A DNA stretch of 64,000 nt from DASRFR01 sp035651455 (GCA_035651455.1 DASRFR010000047.1:558001-622000), one strand, 5' to 3'. Counted from the stretch's first letter, positions 43,593 through 53,578 are shown. Numbers and translations are program-made. The notes: a model not told the origin generated them from the letters alone.

Positions 43593-44537
43593 CTATTTTC
43601 GCTCCGGAAGTTCACCCACTCCGACAATTTTTGTATTGGTGCGAAATTTCTTGTAGTCGCGGTAGGTGACGTCGATATCCTCGTTGAAGCCTTTCAGTAG
43701 GGCCAGGCGGGCGTCAATCTTCACGTCAACATGTTTTGGGAGCCAGACTTCGTCATTCACCCGCGTGGTGTCGATCAGAATGCGCGAACCTTTATGAATG
43801 CGCGCAATAAACAGCCCCCATGAGACGGTGTCAATGCATCGCGCATCCAGCTTTACCCATTGCGATTCGGCTTTATCGATCCACATCCGGAAGCGGAACT
43901 TGGACAGAACCTTTGCATCTTTGTGGTGAGGCACGAAACCGGGCCGCGGCTCGGCATCAATGACGTAAGCGTCGCGCCCGTCCAGTGGCTCGATGCCGAC
44001 CACTTGGAAGTTGTAGGCGTCGCTCACGTCGCGCACGAATTCCCGGCCTTCTTCCCGATCCTTTTCTTCTTTCTCGCGGCGCTTTTTGCGATCGGCTTCG
44101 CTCTCGTTTTTACGCTTGTCGATGATCTTCTGAATCTTCTCGCCCTCTTTGGCGGCATCTTTCTCCGAGAGTGGCTTGTCATTTTTCGCGATACGGCGCT
44201 CCACCTGGTCGCCGTAAATGATCATGACTTCGGAAGTGTGCGACTCCACCGATTTCACTTGCCCTTTGCCGTCGAGCTTGTGCTCTTCCTCTCGTTGCAC
44301 GTAGGTATAGTTTCTTTGGCGTTTATCGTTCTCGATATCTTTTTCGGCGACTTGGCGGATCAGTTCCCTGATTTGATCCTGCGAAAGAGCTTCGTCACCA
44401 ACTGCCGGTCTTAGGTCGGGAATAGCACTGTATATTCCTGGCGGAGAAATAGAACTCGAAGACTGAGAACCCGATTGAGCGGCAAGTAACGGGCTGGCAA
44501 AGAAAAAGGCGAGCAGTGTGAATCGGCACAGAGTCAT
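43593..44537 (-). CDS. Exported LolA-like protein
   Basis: 314 residues with a signal peptide (MTLCRFTLLAFFFASPLLAAQ), a highly charged Lys/Glu/Arg coiled stretch (about 110-175), and a C-terminal beta-sandwich resembling the LolA/LolB lipoprotein-carrier fold (YNFQVVGIEPLDGRDAYVID; KFRFRMWIDKAESQWVKLDA; KHVDVKIDARLALLKGFN). It may be an outer-membrane lipoprotein-sorting-like protein, but no Lol partners are near. An in-frame extension to 44675 is not supported. It lies 144 bases after the transglutaminase-like gene. Confidence 0.72.
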   Translation of the reverse strand: MTLCRFTLLAFFFASPLLAAQSGSQSSSSISPPGIYSAIPDLRPAVGDEALSQDQIRELIRQVAEKDIENDKRQRNYTYVQREEEHKLDGKGQVKSVESHTSEVMIIYGDQVERRIAKNDKPLSEKDAAKEGEKIQKIIDKRKNESEADRKKRREKEEKDREEGREFVRDVSDAYNFQVVGIEPLDGRDAYVIDAEPRPGFVPHHKDAKVLSKFRFRMWIDKAESQWVKLDARCIDTVSWGLFIARIHKGSRILIDTTRVNDEVWLPKHVDVKIDARLALLKGFNEDIDVTYRDYKKFRTNTKIVGVGELPERK

Positions 44538-44681
44538 ACTCGGATATACGGCTATAGAGTGATCGTTGGTTCCCGAAGAGCGTATAGATTTTTGGTCAGA
44601 GTCCATCCACTGCACACCCACCCCTCGATTAGACCTCACAATGTTATCCGAGCTGCAAGCGACTGCCACAACCATTCCCCG

Positions 44682-45392
44682 TTAGGCTTTTGCGGCTCGC
44701 CCCAGACAGCCCGCTTTAAACGACCGATCATCCAGTCGATGCAGCCTGCGCGCCTGCGCCTCGCTGATCAGCGGATAGTGGTGAATGCCGAATAAATACT
44801 CGGCGACAAACCAGAGCGGGCGATCGGTAGTCATCCATGCCAAATCGTCGAAGCGTGCCATGTTCACGGGATTCGAAAAAGTGCGCAGGGAGCGCTCGCG
44901 CCGAAGATTGAAATAGCCTTCGAAGTAGCTGAGGGCGAGTTCGCGCAAGCTGCGGTACACCGGTTCCCGATAGCGGCAACCCGTGTAGTTGGACTTAGCA
45001 ATGGCTCCCCAATGCCCGTCGATGCGAAAGATGGCCACCACGTGATCGGTGTCGTTGTCGGCCTCAAGATCAAAAATGAGCGGCGGAAATCCGTTTACGC
45101 GCAGGGCCGCGGCCGCCAGCATCGCTCCTTCAAAGCAGTGCGACGTCTCCTCTTGCAGGATGCGACGCGGAGACCAGGCTGTATCCGCCAGGTGGTAAGG
45201 CATTTCGTCCAGATAGCGCTGAATACCGTAGGGAGTTCTGAGGCTGCGCAGCTTGCGCAGCTCGGCCGGAGTGAAGCCGAGGTGGTTGTGCTTCATGGTT
45301 TGAGTGCAGTGTACAGGATTCAGAAGCCACAGGGCATTCGCAGAAGTAACTTGCGACATTCGGGCCGGACCCTGCGGTCGGAATGAAATCAT
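44682..45392 (-). CDS. Transglutaminase-like fold protein, coupled to gph
   Basis: 236 residues. The segment HCFEGAMLAAAALRVNG, then DHVVAIFRIDGHWGAIAKSN, looks like the Cys-His-(Asp) core of a transglutaminase/papain-like fold, with Cys in the first and His in the second. No signal peptide. The substrate is unknown. The ATG at 45392 abuts the gph stop codon (TGAATG), indicating translational coupling, although a later ATG at 45296 begins closer to the conserved part. Confidence 0.62.
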   Translation of the reverse strand: MISFRPQGPARMSQVTSANALWLLNPVHCTQTMKHNHLGFTPAELRKLRSLRTPYGIQRYLDEMPYHLADTAWSPRRILQEETSHCFEGAMLAAAALRVNGFPPLIFDLEADNDTDHVVAIFRIDGHWGAIAKSNYTGCRYREPVYRSLRELALSYFEGYFNLRRERSLRTFSNPVNMARFDDLAWMTTDRPLWFVAEYLFGIHHYPLISEAQARRLHRLDDRSFKAGCLGRAAKA

Positions 45393-46082
45393 TCAGATGA
45401 ACAGTGATTTAAGCTCGGCCGGCGTGTCCACAATCACGTCGGGAGGCGCTTCGCAAAGAGTGTGGGGAGCGAAACCATAGGTGACCCCGCAGGTCCATAA
45501 ACCGGCATTTCTGCCAGTCAGCACGTCATTCGAGGAGTCACCGATGATCAGCGTTTCTTCGGGACGGGAGTGAGTCTCTTCGAGAATTTTCCTGGCCCCG
45601 AGGGGATCGGGCTTTTTGGTCGCGAAGCTGTTTCCGCCATACACCGAGACGAAAAACGATGCCAAGCCCATGGCCTCCACTATTGCGCGCGAGGGAACGA
45701 CCGGCTTGTTCGACAGCACAGACATGTTGCGACGTACTCCGTTGTGCACCCCATGCATGGCGGCGAGCGCTTCCCTCACCCCGTCGTAAACGTGGGTGTA
45801 ATCGAGCTTGTGCACGCGATAGTAAGCCAGAAAATAATCCAGCGCTTCTTTCAGGAAGCGCTCATCCCTGGGATCGCCCAGGGCACGCCGCACCAGCATG
45901 GGAGCGCCATCGCCGACATAGGTAGCAATCACGTCGCCGGGCAGCTCCGGCCGCTTGAAGTGCCGCAGCATGGCATTGATGGAATGAATGAGATCGAGGC
46001 GAGAATCGATCAGAGTCCCGTCCAAATCGAAAATTATGAGCTTGATTTTATGCGGATCAAATTTGCGGTTGAACCGGATCAT
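45393..46082 (-). CDS. gph: HAD-family phosphoglycolate phosphatase-like
   Basis: Dephosphorylates a small sugar phosphate such as 2-phosphoglycolate. 229 residues with HAD motif I (LIIFDLDGTLIDS), motif II (MSVLSNKPVV), Lys of motif III (ATKKPDPLGARKIL) and motif IV (TLIIGDSSNDVLTGRNAG). The four-helix cap follows motif I. Substrate preference cannot be fixed from sequence. Confidence 0.85.
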   Translation of the reverse strand: MIRFNRKFDPHKIKLIIFDLDGTLIDSRLDLIHSINAMLRHFKRPELPGDVIATYVGDGAPMLVRRALGDPRDERFLKEALDYFLAYYRVHKLDYTHVYDGVREALAAMHGVHNGVRRNMSVLSNKPVVPSRAIVEAMGLASFFVSVYGGNSFATKKPDPLGARKILEETHSRPEETLIIGDSSNDVLTGRNAGLWTCGVTYGFAPHTLCEAPPDVIVDTPAELKSLFI

Positions 46083-46160
46083 GGACCAGATCAGGATAAA
46101 TCAAAGCGGAAATTCTGCGCGCCCTCGCGAAGAACTGACACACAACAGAACAATACCGCG

Positions 46161-48383
46161 CTAAAACTCTGCCAGTTCTTTCATTGCGCGGAACACGTCC
46201 GCGGCCTGGGGGAGAATGGCATCCTCGAGAATGGGCTGGTAGGCGACGAACGTATCTTGAGCAGCTACGCGGCGTACAGGCGCGTCCAGATGCTCGAACA
46301 GTTGATCGGCAATGCGCGCGGCAATCTCCGCGCCATACCCCCAACTGAGAGAATCTTCATAAGCAATCAACACGCGGTTCGTCTTCTCCACGGAAGCCGC
46401 AATCGCGTCCCAGTCGAAGGGATTGAGACAGCGCAGGTCGATCACTTCAACTTTCACGTGGTGCTCGCGCTCCAGACGTTGCGCTGCCTGCAGCGCCCGC
46501 GGAACTAACGCCCCATAGGTGATCACCGTCAGGTCGGTACCCGGCTGAACAATCTTCGCTTTGCCGAATGGAATCATGTACTCGGGCCCCGGGTAGGGCG
46601 CACGACCAAAGGTCTCGCGATACAAACGCTTGTGCTCGAGAAAGAGAACAGGGTCGTCGCAGCGAATCGCGGTGCGCAGCAAGCCTGCCGCATCGAGGGC
46701 GTTCGAGGGAAACACCACGCGCAGCCCGGGTATGTGGGTGAAGATACTTTCGCCACACTGCGAGTGATAAATCGCGCCGCCAGTGAGATATCCGCCGATA
46801 GCAACGCGAATCACCACCGGCGCGGAAAAGCCATTGTTGGACCGCCAGCGAATTACCGGGAGTTCGTCACGCAGCTGCATCATGGCGGGCCAGATGTAAT
46901 CGAAAAACTGGATTTCGACCACCGGCTTCAGGCCACGCGTCGCCATACCCGTGGCCCGTCCGACAATGTTGGCTTCCGCGAGCGGTGAGTTGAAAACACG
47001 ATCGGAGCCGAAATCGCACTGCAAGCCGGCAGTCAGCTTGAAAACCCCGCCTTTGCCCTTGATAAGTTTCTGCTTCAGGTACTCTTCGCGGCTGCAATCG
47101 GCCACATCTTCGCCAAAGATCACGATGCGCTCGTCGCGCTGCATCTCGTCACGCAGCGTCGCGTTGATGAGGTCGGCCATGGTCTTAGGTGCGGGAGCTT
47201 TCTTGCCATCCGTAGTGGCGGCCGCGGCGAAGACAGGATGAGTGTCGAAGGCGGAAGAAGTTGGATCGAGATCCGGCGAATACACGTATTGCGTTATGCT
47301 CTCCGGCTTGGGTGGAGCGGCTTCCAGAGCGCGGTCGACGGCTACCTGTAAGTCGTCTTCCACTTCTTTCTCGAGCTTGTTGATCCCTTTCTCATCCAGA
47401 ATGCCCTCGCGAATGAGAAACATCTGCATGCGTGTGATCGGGTCGCGGGCGGCATCGCGCTGCCGCTCGGCGTCGGGACGATACAAGCGCTCGTCATCCG
47501 AGAGCGAGTGGGAATACGGCCGGATCACGTGCGAGTGCACCAGAGCCGGTCCCTTGCCGGCGCGGCAGTATTCCGCTGAGCGCCGGAAAGCGCCGAAGGT
47601 AGCAACAGGATCGGTGCCATCCACTTCTTCAATGTGGAAATTCGGAAAACCCGAAATCAGGCGAGAAACATTGCCGCCCGGAGTCTGTACTTCGACGGGA
47701 ACTGAAATTGCATAGCCGTTGTCTTCGAGGGAGTAGAGAACCGGCAGTTTCGAATTGGAAGTGGTATTCAACGACTCCCAGAATTCACCCTCGCTGCTGG
47801 TGCCGTCGCCGAGCGAGACATATGTGATCTCGTCGCCTTGAAACCGGACATCCTTGAATTGCCGATAGTCGCCACTGCCTTTAGCCGCAGCCTCCGGGTG
47901 GCGCGCGAAATAACGACCGGCTTCGGCGCATCCGACGGCTTGCAAGATCTGGCTGCCAGTCGGCGAAGACTGGGTTACGACGTGAAGACGCGGGTATCCC
48001 CAGTGCGAAGGCATCTGGCGCCCGCCCGAGCTGGGATCATCGGCCGCCCCCACCGCCTGCAGGAACATGTCATAGGGTGTGGCGCCCAATGCCAGGCAGA
48101 GTGCGCGGTCGCGGTAATAGGGATAGAACCAGTCGTAGGCGGCCTTAAGGGCAAAGGCGGCGGCGACGCCGACGGCTTCGTGCCCAGCGCCGGATATCTG
48201 GAAATAAATCTTTTGCTGTCTTTTGAGGAGAATCTCCCGGTCGTCGATACGCCGGGACGTGTACATGATGCGGTAGGCATCGATGAGTTGCCGGCGGGTA
48301 AGGCCCTCGTAGGTCTTGCCCGCCTTGCTAATGTGGTCGTCGGCCGCCCCGGCGAGTTTGGGATCAGTCTTGGTGGTCGCCAT
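46161..48383 (-). CDS. Fused E1 alpha/beta 2-oxoacid dehydrogenase (branched-chain type)
   Basis: Thiamine-diphosphate E1 component that decarboxylates a 2-oxoacid for an E2 partner. 740 residues: the alpha half (to about 390) with the TPP motif YVSLGDGTSSEGEFWESLNT and LEDNGYAIS, and the beta half (from about 405) with ERIVIFGEDVADC, ANIVGRATGMATRGLKPVVE and DPVLFLEHKRLYRETFG. The fusion of alpha and beta chains is known in several phyla. ATG 48383 has GGGGAG five bases upstream; a start at 48401 is possible. No E2 or E3 gene is nearby. 2-oxoisovalerate or pyruvate are both possible substrates. Confidence 0.93.
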   Translation of the reverse strand: MATTKTDPKLAGAADDHISKAGKTYEGLTRRQLIDAYRIMYTSRRIDDREILLKRQQKIYFQISGAGHEAVGVAAAFALKAAYDWFYPYYRDRALCLALGATPYDMFLQAVGAADDPSSGGRQMPSHWGYPRLHVVTQSSPTGSQILQAVGCAEAGRYFARHPEAAAKGSGDYRQFKDVRFQGDEITYVSLGDGTSSEGEFWESLNTTSNSKLPVLYSLEDNGYAISVPVEVQTPGGNVSRLISGFPNFHIEEVDGTDPVATFGAFRRSAEYCRAGKGPALVHSHVIRPYSHSLSDDERLYRPDAERQRDAARDPITRMQMFLIREGILDEKGINKLEKEVEDDLQVAVDRALEAAPPKPESITQYVYSPDLDPTSSAFDTHPVFAAAATTDGKKAPAPKTMADLINATLRDEMQRDERIVIFGEDVADCSREEYLKQKLIKGKGGVFKLTAGLQCDFGSDRVFNSPLAEANIVGRATGMATRGLKPVVEIQFFDYIWPAMMQLRDELPVIRWRSNNGFSAPVVIRVAIGGYLTGGAIYHSQCGESIFTHIPGLRVVFPSNALDAAGLLRTAIRCDDPVLFLEHKRLYRETFGRAPYPGPEYMIPFGKAKIVQPGTDLTVITYGALVPRALQAAQRLEREHHVKVEVIDLRCLNPFDWDAIAASVEKTNRVLIAYEDSLSWGYGAEIAARIADQLFEHLDAPVRRVAAQDTFVAYQPILEDAILPQAADVFRAMKELAEF

Positions 48384-48519
48384 CCGTCTCCCCGTACCCA
48401 CTTACTTCTGCATTGTAAATGGTGAGTACGGATTCAGAATAGCTTGTTAGCAGGCCGGCTCAGCACGAAGGAGTAGACCAGACAGTCCTGCTTTATGTCC
48501 CTGCCAGCTCCGTCTCGAC

Positions 48520-48942
48520 TCAGGCCTTTTTGGACCGCCTGCTGCCGGCGCCTGGCAGGATGCCATCGAGCGCGATTGGTCCGGCACCCAGAATGATCAG
48601 AGCAAATGCAATGGCGGCAAGTGTCAAGGGGAACTGATACCCTCCTTGTCCCAGCAGGCCATTTTTCCAATGCACCTTGGCAATAGCCACGACGAGGTCA
48701 ATCACGATCCCCGCCGCCGCAATCCGGGTAAACAGACCGATGAGCAGGAGAATGCCTCCGATGAACTCAGTGAATGAGGAGACGTAGCCTAACCACGCGG
48801 GCAGGCCAAGATTCGCGACGAATTGCGCGTGGTGATGAAGGCCTCCGAAGACCTTCGGATAGCCATGTCCGATCATAACGGCACCGCAAACAATGCGGAG
48901 CACGAGCAAAGCTAATGGCTGCAGCCGGTCAAGATAGCGCAA
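48520..48942 (-). CDS. DoxX-family membrane protein
   Basis: 140 residues with four predicted membrane helices (LALLVLRIVCGAVMIGHGY; FTEFIGGILLLIGLFTRIA; AGIVIDLVVAIAKV; PLTLAAIAFALIILGAGPIA). The DoxX pattern GHGYPKV and the helix spacing fit. Biochemical role is unclear in this family. The TTG start follows GGAGGG. Confidence 0.85.
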   Translation of the reverse strand: MRYLDRLQPLALLVLRIVCGAVMIGHGYPKVFGGLHHHAQFVANLGLPAWLGYVSSFTEFIGGILLLIGLFTRIAAAGIVIDLVVAIAKVHWKNGLLGQGGYQFPLTLAAIAFALIILGAGPIALDGILPGAGSRRSKKA

Positions 48943-49023
48943 GAAACCCTCCCCACGATGAACGATTAGAGTAGCAAAAGGCGGGTATCAGATGGGGCGT
49001 CCCGGTGGTTCGATTTCTGCGGA

Positions 49024-50214
49024 TCACTCCATGCTGTAGTCGATACCGATGCCGCGCTTGGACATCTCATCGAGGAACAGGTCGGCGGGAACATCGCGTT
49101 CCTGCAAGATGGCGCCTCGTTTAGTAATCGCGCCTGAAGTTAGCATCTGCAACACAATGGAAGCGGGAAATGCCGTAGTGCGCATCATCGCACTCATGTC
49201 AGTTTTGGGATCGTAGTGGTCAACCAATGTGAACCTGGCCACCCGGCCCTTCAAACGCCCACCGAGTAAGCCGCGTACGCCGGGAGTGCGTACCGACTCG
49301 TGCGCTTCCAGGCGCATAATGCAAACGTCCGGACCTTTACCCGCGAACTTGCCTTCAAATATCTTCGACATCAGCGCGCGCGGCGAAATTTCTGTGCCGT
49401 TGACTGGCAGTTTCTGGCTGGAGAAGAGGCCTAGTTCCTTCAACTCACAGAGAAGGTCGTAGTGTCCGCGATAGCGCAGGGTTTTTTCGAAACATTCCCC
49501 CACTTTGCCTTCGAAGGTTTCGGGCAGCGTCGAGGTTCCGCCTGAGGTGTGGAACGCGACCAGCGGGGCAAATCCATTCATGTGGAATGCTTCCGGCTCG
49601 GTCAGAGGTTCGATGGTCACCAGCTTTCCTTTGCGCAGGATGCGCGCGGGCTCAACGTATTCGTTAATCAGACCTTCGACGGAGAAAACCAACTGGTAAT
49701 GAAACGGGGGCACCGGCTTTTCCGGAAGGCCGCCCACGTACAGTTTCAGAGCATCAGCCCGGCCTCCCATACGGCGTACAAGTTCGCCACCGAGGATCGA
49801 CGCCATTCCCGGAGAAAGCCCACAGTCCGGCGCAATCGCAACCCCCCGCTTTTCCGCTTTGCGGGCGAGTGCGAGTTCCTGGCGTACAACCGTGTTGTTT
49901 CCACCCAGGTCGGCGAAGTGGCAACGCGCTTCGATCGCGGCTTTGGCAAGCCCCAAGTTCAGGAAGTACGGCACGGCGGAAAGAGCTGCGTCATGTCCAC
50001 GCATAAGTTTGGCCGCGGCTTTCTCATTTGCTGCATCGAGACTCATCGCGCGAACCTTCTTAGCGCTGCTAATGCGGTTAACCCGCGCGGCCACTTCTGT
50101 GGCGCGCTTGAGGTCCGTATCCGCTAAAGTGACGGACTCCACCTGCGATTGGCGGGCCATATCGAAAGCTGCGGCCGATCCCATCATCCCAGAACCAATT
50201 ACCAGCAGTTTCAA
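49024..50214 (-). CDS. Saccharopine dehydrogenase-like (lysine/saccharopine) oxidoreductase
   Basis: NAD(P)-binding amino-acid dehydrogenase of the saccharopine/lysine 6-dehydrogenase family. 396 residues: Rossmann fold (LLVIGSGMMGSAAAFDMARQ), ADLGGNNTVVRQELALARKA, the motif APDCGLSPGMASILGGELVR and a C-terminal SDH domain with LVDHYDPKTDMSAMMRTTAF. TTG at 50214 has GGAAGGAG six bases upstream, a strong choice over the unsupported 50289 frame start. Alone, with no lysine-pathway genes beside it. Confidence 0.88.
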   Translation of the reverse strand: MKLLVIGSGMMGSAAAFDMARQSQVESVTLADTDLKRATEVAARVNRISSAKKVRAMSLDAANEKAAAKLMRGHDAALSAVPYFLNLGLAKAAIEARCHFADLGGNNTVVRQELALARKAEKRGVAIAPDCGLSPGMASILGGELVRRMGGRADALKLYVGGLPEKPVPPFHYQLVFSVEGLINEYVEPARILRKGKLVTIEPLTEPEAFHMNGFAPLVAFHTSGGTSTLPETFEGKVGECFEKTLRYRGHYDLLCELKELGLFSSQKLPVNGTEISPRALMSKIFEGKFAGKGPDVCIMRLEAHESVRTPGVRGLLGGRLKGRVARFTLVDHYDPKTDMSAMMRTTAFPASIVLQMLTSGAITKRGAILQERDVPADLFLDEMSKRGIGIDYSME

Positions 50215-50663
50215 GGGGAACTCCTTCCGTCCAGACCTCAGTTGCTCAGTCGCCCGTGCGCGATACCAAGGACATGGAAAACGAGTCAACCCTGATTATG
50301 GCGTTCCTCTGATCAAAAGGTATGTGAGCGAGATCACGTCGAAATCGCGGTCGGCACAACAAAACTGGCCGCTGACTGTCGCATAGGTCGGACGTGCACT
50401 TCCTCGAAAGCTAGCGAAAGCAGTCTCAATGCACTCTACGGAGGCGGTAGCGCTGCCGAAGCGGCAGGAATCGAAATGCAGCGGAAAGGTATTTCAGGAA
50501 GGCAGTGATGTTGGCGTAGGCGACGAGGCGGCCCGAACTGATCACCGCACGCAAAAAATCCTCGAGCTCGCTGCCACGGATCGAAGCTCACAGCCCTAGC
50601 TGCGATAGCTGCCCGCGGCCGCGCTGTGCGCCCACCATCGAGCATTATGGGCGTAAGCAGAGC
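50215..50663. other. 449-base intergenic region
   Basis: Between the dehydrogenase start and the Ku stop, both on the minus strand. A minus-strand stretch at 50426-50587 looks like a broken coding sequence (listed separately). Otherwise I see no promoter pair, RNA gene or repeat. Confidence 0.5.
50426..50587 (-). pseudogene. Possible gene remnant
   Basis: A 53-codon open stretch, without an ATG, reads like real protein (LRAVISSGRLVAYANITAFL; AAFRFLPLRQRYRLRRVH) with mildly GC-rich third positions, but it begins after an in-frame TGA. I do not recognise the family. It may be the end of a decayed gene, or chance. Confidence 0.22.
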
Positions 50664-51515
50664 TCAGGCGCGCTTGCGGCTGGACTTCTTAGCAGGACGC
50701 GAGACGGGTTCTCCTGCGGCGGATGCGGCTGCAGCGGGTTTCTTCCTTCCTTCTGTCTCGGCAAGGCTCTGCTTCAATGCCGCCATCAGATCCACCACGG
50801 GAGCCAGTTTCTTCGGCTTCTCGACTTCTTTCACTTCCCCGCCTTCCAGCTTGGTTTCAATCAGCTTTTTCAAGTTTTCCTGGAAGGTGTCGTGGTATTT
50901 TTCCGGGTCCCATTTATCGGCGAGCGCCTCGATGAGCTGGTGCGCCACCTTAACTTCGGCGTCCTTCAGTTCGACATCCGGGGCTCCGAAGTCTTTCACC
51001 TCGCGAACCTCGTCGGCGTAATACATGGTATGCAGCATCATGCCGCCTTCGTGCGGCCGCAGGAACACGGTGTACTCGCGGTTGTGCATGGTGATCTTTG
51101 CGATGGCGTAGTATTCGCTTTCTTCGAGCGCTTTGGTCAGAAGAGCGTAGGGGCGGCGGCCGGCCTCTTCCGGCATCATGTAGTAGGAGGACTCGAAGTA
51201 AACGGGATCCACGTCCTCGGATTTGACAAATTCCAGGATCTCCATGGTCTTGGCAGTCTTCGGTTCGATCTTTTTGATCTCTTCGGGCTCAATGACCACG
51301 TATTCGTCTTTGCGGTACTCATAGCCCTTTACAATTTCGTCACGCGGTACAACTTCGCCGTCTGCGGAACAGACGAGCTGTTGCTTGATGCGCGACAGAT
51401 CTTTGCGGTGCAGCATGTGGAAGGAGATGCTGGAGCTGCGCGCACCGGAAAAAAGACGCACCGGCATGGAAATCAAACCGAATGTAAGATAGCCAGACCA
51501 GACGGAGGCCGCCAT
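50664..51515 (-). CDS. ku: Bacterial Ku end-binding protein
   Basis: Binds double-strand DNA ends for non-homologous end joining. 283 residues: single Ku core (VWSGYLTFGLISMPVRLFSG; CSADGEVVPRDEIVKGYEY; VKSEDVDPVYFESSYYMMPE; YADEVREVKDF) with a C-terminal Lys/Ala/Arg-rich tail as in other bacterial Ku proteins. No LigD is in the window. ATG preceded by GGGGTGA. Confidence 0.96.
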   Translation of the reverse strand: MAASVWSGYLTFGLISMPVRLFSGARSSSISFHMLHRKDLSRIKQQLVCSADGEVVPRDEIVKGYEYRKDEYVVIEPEEIKKIEPKTAKTMEILEFVKSEDVDPVYFESSYYMMPEEAGRRPYALLTKALEESEYYAIAKITMHNREYTVFLRPHEGGMMLHTMYYADEVREVKDFGAPDVELKDAEVKVAHQLIEALADKWDPEKYHDTFQENLKKLIETKLEGGEVKEVEKPKKLAPVVDLMAALKQSLAETEGRKKPAAAASAAGEPVSRPAKKSSRKRA

Positions 51516-51710
51516 AGTTCACCCCAAGTCAGATAAGCGCCAGAGCGGCGCCGAAATTCAGAGTTTACGCCACTGCCACAATTTTGATGCATTACAGCGG
51601 AGTCGAGGAACCTCAACCCAAAGCACGATGGAATGTACCGCAAACATCAGTACTACCACAAGTTGTAGTTATGCTCTTGAGTCTCCGCCGGTTGGGCTCG
51701 GCGCCTCCGC

Positions 51711-52466
51711 ATGTTGAATGTGCTGAAAAGCGGCGCGGGATGGGCGGCGGTGCACCACAATGGCGTGTGGATCGCAATTATCGTCACCCTAGTTTTCGCC
51801 ATCGTGGCGCGGCTGGTGCGCGGAGTAAGCACTTCAGGCGCCATCGCCGGAGCCGTGATCTCTTTCGTACTGTTCGCCAGCCTGGGACCGTCGGCGTTTG
51901 TCGCATTGGTTTGTCTGTTTGTGCTCACCTGGCTAGCTACACGCCTCGGCTACGGACATAAGCAGACTCGCGGCACGGCAGAAAGACGGGACGGCAGGAC
52001 AGCATCCCAAGTCTTGGCCAACTTGGGCGTCGCCGGTGCGGGAGCCGTGCTGTTCGTCGCGACCGGAAGCGAGTTGCCAATCCTGGTGGTCATCGCTGCG
52101 CTTTCCGAAGCTGCGGCAGATACCCTCTCCAGCGAATATGGGCAAGCGGTGAGTGATCGCGCAGTGCTCATCACGACGTGGGAGTCTGTGCCTGCGGGCA
52201 CGGACGGTGGCATCTCGCTGCTCGGGACAGTGGCGGGAATTGGGGGAGCGTCGGTGATCACCGCGGTGTGCGTCGGCGGCAATCTGCTGGGTTGGCGCTG
52301 GTTCTGGATTCCGGTACTCGCCGCCACTCTCGGTATGGTAATCGATAGCTTTCTGGGAGCATGGTTGGAACGAAAAGGAATTCTGAATAATGATGCCGTC
52401 AATTTCCTTGGCACCATGGCTGCGGCGGTCATGGTAGCGATATTGTGGATCTTCATGGGCCGATAG
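51711..52466 (+). CDS. DUF92 integral membrane protein
   Basis: 251 residues with about six membrane helices. ADTLSSEYGQ, TDGGISLLGTVAGIGGASV and LGMVIDSFLGAWLERKG match the DUF92/TMEM19 family, which includes plant phytyl-phosphate kinase VTE6. Exact substrate unknown. It is divergent from ku, 195 bases away. Confidence 0.88.
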   Translation: MLNVLKSGAGWAAVHHNGVWIAIIVTLVFAIVARLVRGVSTSGAIAGAVISFVLFASLGPSAFVALVCLFVLTWLATRLGYGHKQTRGTAERRDGRTASQVLANLGVAGAGAVLFVATGSELPILVVIAALSEAAADTLSSEYGQAVSDRAVLITTWESVPAGTDGGISLLGTVAGIGGASVITAVCVGGNLLGWRWFWIPVLAATLGMVIDSFLGAWLERKGILNNDAVNFLGTMAAAVMVAILWIFMGR

Positions 52467-52708
52467 CCGAATCGGTCTGAGCTGCTCTAATGCTGAGCGA
52501 TGCCCTGCGCCTGATAACTGCGACCTTCTCTTTTATCCTCTATCCTCTCGCCCAGAAGTGCTTGGCCCATAGTTCCTTGTCGCTTCGCCATGGTTGGCCA
52601 AAAATTAATAAACCGGAATCAGCAGAACAGCATCCGAAAAGGGTAGGCGGTTTTCATCGACGCAGGAGGAAGCCTTCTTGGTGTTGATGCAGAAAGAGTT
52701 AAGTTTTC

Positions 52709-53497
52709 ATGCGGTGGCGTACGTTCGTTTTTGGATATAGCCTGGCGCTTGCGTTGCTTCTGTTTGCGCAGCGGCACGGCGAAGTCACGCCGCCCAGCGG
52801 CCTGCATGCGGTCATCGACCTGACTCACGCTATCAGCAAGGATGCGCCCTCGTACGAGCCTTCGGAAAAAGCTGCGTATCGCGTAACCGTCACGCATACG
52901 GTCGCAAAAGATCAGTATTTCGCCCGCAACATTTGCCTTCCCGAACACTTTGGCACCCATATAGACGCGCCGGCGCATTTCGCGCAGGGCAGTTGGACGG
53001 TCGACCAGATCCCGGCGGAGCGACTAGTCGCGCCTTTAGCGGTCATTGATGTGCGTGACAAAGTGCGCCTTGATCCCGATTACCGGATTTCTGTCGACGA
53101 TATTGCCGGCTGGGAGCAGAAGAATGGATTGATCCCGATGGGTGCCCTGGTGGTGGCCAATACGGGCTGGGACTCACGATGGAATTCGGAGAAAAGCTAT
53201 CGCGATGCCGACGATAAGGGCGTAATGCATTTTCCCGGCTATTCGCTGGAAGCCGCGAAGTTCCTGGTCGAAGCCAGAAACGCAGTCGGCCTCGGCATTG
53301 ATACGCTCAGCATCGATTACGGCCCGTCCAAGAATTTTGAGGTTCACCATTACACGCTGGCCCACGGCTTGTACCATCTGGAAAATCTCGCCAATCTCGA
53401 CCGAACTCCGCAAGCCGGAACGATTGCCGTGGTTGGTGCTGCCAAGTTGCAGGGGGGCTCTGGCGGCCCGGTAAGAGTGCTGGCACTCGTAAAGTAG
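52709..53497 (+). CDS. Exported cyclase-family (kynurenine formamidase-like) hydrolase
   Basis: 262 residues with a signal peptide-like N-terminus (WRTFVFGYSLALALLLFAQR). The metal-binding HFGTHIDAPAHF motif and the DLTHAI start define the cyclase family (Pfam cyclase), which includes KynB-like metal hydrolases and isatin hydrolases. GLGIDTLSIDYG and HHYTLAHGLYHLENLANLDR follow. Export is unusual for a kynurenine formamidase, so the substrate is open. Followed by the DinB-like gene on the same strand. Confidence 0.85.
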   Translation: MRWRTFVFGYSLALALLLFAQRHGEVTPPSGLHAVIDLTHAISKDAPSYEPSEKAAYRVTVTHTVAKDQYFARNICLPEHFGTHIDAPAHFAQGSWTVDQIPAERLVAPLAVIDVRDKVRLDPDYRISVDDIAGWEQKNGLIPMGALVVANTGWDSRWNSEKSYRDADDKGVMHFPGYSLEAAKFLVEARNAVGLGIDTLSIDYGPSKNFEVHHYTLAHGLYHLENLANLDRTPQAGTIAVVGAAKLQGGSGGPVRVLALVK

Positions 53498-53578
53498 CTT
53501 TTGGTATCAGCGAGCTTTCTGCACCCTTCTTCAACTCTGGTTCATCTCATCCCTAAATTTCGTCTGCCAGGGAGATGT

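Noticed and set aside
51584..51961. Open frame overlapping the DUF92 start
   Set aside because: It is out of frame with the recognisable DUF92 membrane protein and carries no conserved motif.
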